A stretch of DNA of 64,000 nt from Ashinkailepas kermadecensis (taxonomy: Eukaryota; Arthropoda; Thecostraca; Neolepadidae), in contig JAOTOM010003669.1 in NCBI GenBank assembly GCA_034440615.1, forward strand, positions 1 to 64,000, given 5' to 3'. Numbering within the stretch: position 1 is the stretch's first letter; the number at the start of each line of letters is the position of its first letter. The notes beneath the pieces were generated by a model. That model was not told the DNA's origin. It made no database searches and saw only the letters and a list, made by a program, of their open reading frames with translations. Shown here in pieces: positions 61,165 to 64,000 of the stretch. The position numbers and the translations under genes are program-made.

Positions 61165-62441
61165 GCCTGTTTCATAAACGTTTTTACTACTTACTACTTA
61201 CTACTCTGACGTAAGTTTTAATTTACTACTTACTACTTTACTCTGTTTCATAACAAAGTTGTACATTGTAAACAAGTCGTAGTAAGTTTTCGTCAGTAGT
61301 AAATGCGTCAAGTTGGATACGTGCGTCGCATTTGTCACGATGTAAACAAACAAGTTGCCATCAAGACTTCCTGAAAACATGATATTGACGTATTTTCTGT
61401 CATTGTAGGTGCCAAATAGTTGAAAAATATATGCATAAATCGTAATATTTTAACCAATGTAAAAGCAAATGTAATTGTACGGAAAAATAAAAAAATGTAG
61501 GTTAAAAGACAGCTTCAGCTCGGATCAATGAAGCAAACGAGAGCAAGTGTGAACATCAATGGCTACTTGCTATTTTCAGGCACCTTTTTTACTTGCTTGT
61601 GCAGAAAAAAATATCCCGGGGAGCTCAACACGAAAAAGCGTGTCATCCTGTTCACAAGTCGGTAGATTAGAGGTGGTGGTGGTGGGGTAGGGAGCGGGAG
61701 TGAAATGGGCGCAGGCCCCTGTTTTTGTGGGCGAGTGGGTCTATACTGTCTGGAAAACTTGTTGAACAGGAGATAGGTCTTCATTTACAAAGTCCTGAAG
61801 ACATACAGAGTCCCGAGCACTATCTGGCAAAGGGGCCCATTTTTTAAAATAATAATTAATGACAACATAATTTCCTGTGTAAGGGCCACAACCTACCTCC
61901 ACCGTTTCGAAGTTACCGGATTTTTGTTCTTGTTTACCAAAACGTTCACGTTCACGTTCAACGTCTTGTACCACGTCAACGTTCCTGCACGTGTACACAC
62001 TGGTGGATCCGATTTTGTCAACTCTTGCTGTAAGCAGAACTTGAGCAGCATGGAACCCTCGATGTGTGTCAAAATCTACCATGCTACTATATTGGCTTCC
62101 AAACAATTATAAAATATACCTTTAAAATTGGAGATTCTTTCATTCCGACGCTATTTGTTAACCTCAGCAAAAGTTACTGCAGTTTAATTTAGTTTACTTC
62201 CGTTGGTTTCAGGGGGGGGGGGACAAAAGACACTATGCCCCCCAATTTTAAGCGCTTCGGGGGGGGGGGGCATGGCCGGAATAGCCCCTCCCTGGATCCG
62301 CTAGTTGGTACAGCCCATACTTTATTTTTATGGTTGTCTTCGGTGGTACCGGTTCAAGCTGCATAATCTTTTCCCAAACGTGTCACGAAGCATTATTGGC
62401 CTTTGGGTGCGCTCCACACACGTATGGGGACCCTTGGAGAC

Positions 62442-62521
<80 letters not shown>

Positions 62522-63157
62522 TCAGGACTTTGTAAATCCAGACCTATCTCCTCCTGTTCAACAAGTTTTCCAGACAGCATAGACCCACTCCCCCACAAAA
62601 GCAGGGGCCTGCGCCCATTTCACTCCCACTCCCTGCCCCCACCGCCACCACCTCTAATCTACCCACTTGTGAACAGGATGACACGCTTTTTCGTGTTGAG
62701 CTCCCCAGGATTTTTTTTTTGCACAAGCAAGTAAAAAGGTGCCTGAAAATAGCAATTAGCCACTGATGTTCACGCTTGCTCTCGTTTGCTTCATTGATCA
62801 GAGCTGAAACTGTCTTTTAGCCTACATTTGTAAATTTGTCCGTGCAATTACATTTGCTTTTTCATTGTTGAAAATATTACGATTTATGCATGTATTTTTC
62901 AACAATTTGGTACCTACAATGACAGAAAATACGTCAATATCATGTTTCCAGGAAATCCTGATGGCAACTTGTTTGTTTGCATCGTGACAAATGCGACGCA
63001 CGTATTCAACTCGACGCATTTACTACTGACGAAAACTTACTACGACTTGTTTACAATGTACAACTTTGTTATGAAACAGAGTAAAGTAGTAAGTAGTAAA
63101 TTAAAACTTACATCAGAGAAGTAAGTAGTAAGTAGTAAAAACGTTTATGAAACAGGC
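61165..63157 (+). mobile_element. 2.0-kb foldback (Tc1/mariner-like MITE) with ~640-bp arms
   Basis: Arms 61165-61800 and 62520-63157 are near-perfect inverted copies starting GCCTGTTTCATAAACG, flanked by TA (61163-61164, 63158-63159). It sits in satellite E. The 0.7-kb loop contains poly-G runs and an (AT)n tract at 62449-62519. A minus-strand frame (61741-62106; NYVVINYYFKKWAPLPDSAR) spans loop and arm, family unknown. Confidence 0.88.
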
Positions 63158-63159
63158 TA

Positions 63160-63335
63160 CAGGTCGTTAAAAACTGCCGTTAGAGTCTCTAACGGCCGGT
63201 CAGGCGGTCTGTAATGGTCAGTTAGGTCAGCGGACTGTAGCGGTCGGTCAGGTCAGCGATCTGTAACGGTCGTTCAGTCTGTAATGGTCGGTCGGGCTAG
63301 CCGTCTGTAACAGTTGGCCCGGTGGCCTGCAGCGG
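63160..63335 (+). repeat. Satellite E, right part
   Basis: GTCTCTAACGGCCGGTCAGG-type units resume after the foldback element and end near 63335. Confidence 0.85.
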
Positions 63336-63362
63336 TTTCCTCGCGCTAGCGTTAGTTACCGG

Positions 63363-63416
63363 TTATTGCCCGTCCCAGATGCCGTTGAACGTTTCCTCCT
63401 CCGACTTCAGTCGCTG
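63363..63416 (-). CDS. Candidate terminal exon of an unidentified minus-strand gene
   Basis: Minus strand: branch-like TCTAAC, then CCGCTCATCAATCTTGCAG, then QRLKSEEETFNGIWDGQ and TAA. Branch site, pyrimidine content and AG are well spaced. Family not recognised; the rest of the gene would lie beyond 63416. Confidence 0.45.
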   Translation of the reverse strand, partial: QRLKSEEETFNGIWDGQ

Positions 63417-63613
63417 CTGCAAGATTGATGAGCGGGTTAGACACTGACGACCAACACACCTTCGTTTGTGACGTCATATGTTACGTCCGACCTCGGTGTT
63501 ACGTGGGGTCAATCGATAACACTGCACATCTCCATGCACCATGATTAGCCGTCAATATACATTCATGTTATGCGTGTTACGTGTTAGTATAATAACAGAT
63601 ATACATCCTGTAC

Positions 63614-63893
<280 letters not shown>

Positions 63894-64000
63894 ATTACTG
63901 TATATACATCTACGTACGTGTTTCACGTTCCAAATTTCATAATTCTGGCGAACATATTTCTTTCAACCTCAGCTCCAGAAAACACGTCCAAGTCCGTGAA

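Overview
This is a gene-poor, repeat-dense piece of an animal nuclear genome. Intron-containing coding sequence, CR1-type LINEs, tRNA-derived SINEs, hAT/piggyBac/Tc1-like MITEs and long microsatellites all point to a metazoan. The CCTAA/TTAGG-type repeats (around 6212, 43600, 54830, 54930, 55140) and an eIF3g whose motifs look arthropod (KGDKPGPN, KYVPPF) suggest an arthropod. A crustacean-like genome is my best guess, not something the sequence proves.

The one host gene I can name is eIF3g (eukaryotic translation initiation factor 3 subunit G), on the plus strand. Seven coding exons can be placed between 20046 and 32195, with a poly(A) signal at 32245. The first coding exon was not found. 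Introns are 1.3-3.0 kb. They hold a piggyBac-like MITE (23319-24339), a hAT-like MITE (25200-26334) and minisatellites. In three introns the minisatellite runs directly into the 3' splice site, and in at least two the repeat unit itself carries an acceptor-like AG. Possible terminal exons of unidentified minus-strand genes lie at 32633-32713 and 63363-63416.

Left part (1-20000): the end of a large transposon copy (1-2632) with a nested LINE fragment; a three-level nest of MITE > hAT > hAT (4017-6374); a degenerate CR1-like LINE with SGNH-esterase ORF1 and reverse-transcriptase ORF2 (about 8160-11760); pieces of three further LINEs (12740-13460, 14629-15490, 17400-18183); and a 0.39-kb graded TG/TGTGCG/GCGCGT microsatellite inside a reverse-transcriptase gene.

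Middle part (32260-44900): SINEs with clear target-site duplications, a ~280-bp satellite (36180-37480), and an inverted copy of the large composite transposon (38464-43440).

Right part (44640-63330): this can be read as one GC-rich ~22-bp satellite array broken by insertions. A 15.7-kb element (44913-60585; termini CAGGGGCGTCGATTTG / CAGGGGTGCCGATTTG; flanks TTCGCAAG / TTCGGAAG) sits in the array and itself contains a 6.6-kb element (46889-53526) with a perfect 8-bp duplication TCCGAGAG. A 2.0-kb foldback element (61165-63157, TA duplication) interrupts the array again. The big elements carry no recognisable transposase. They carry minisatellite modules, recurring hydrophobic ORFs and a few exon-like segments.
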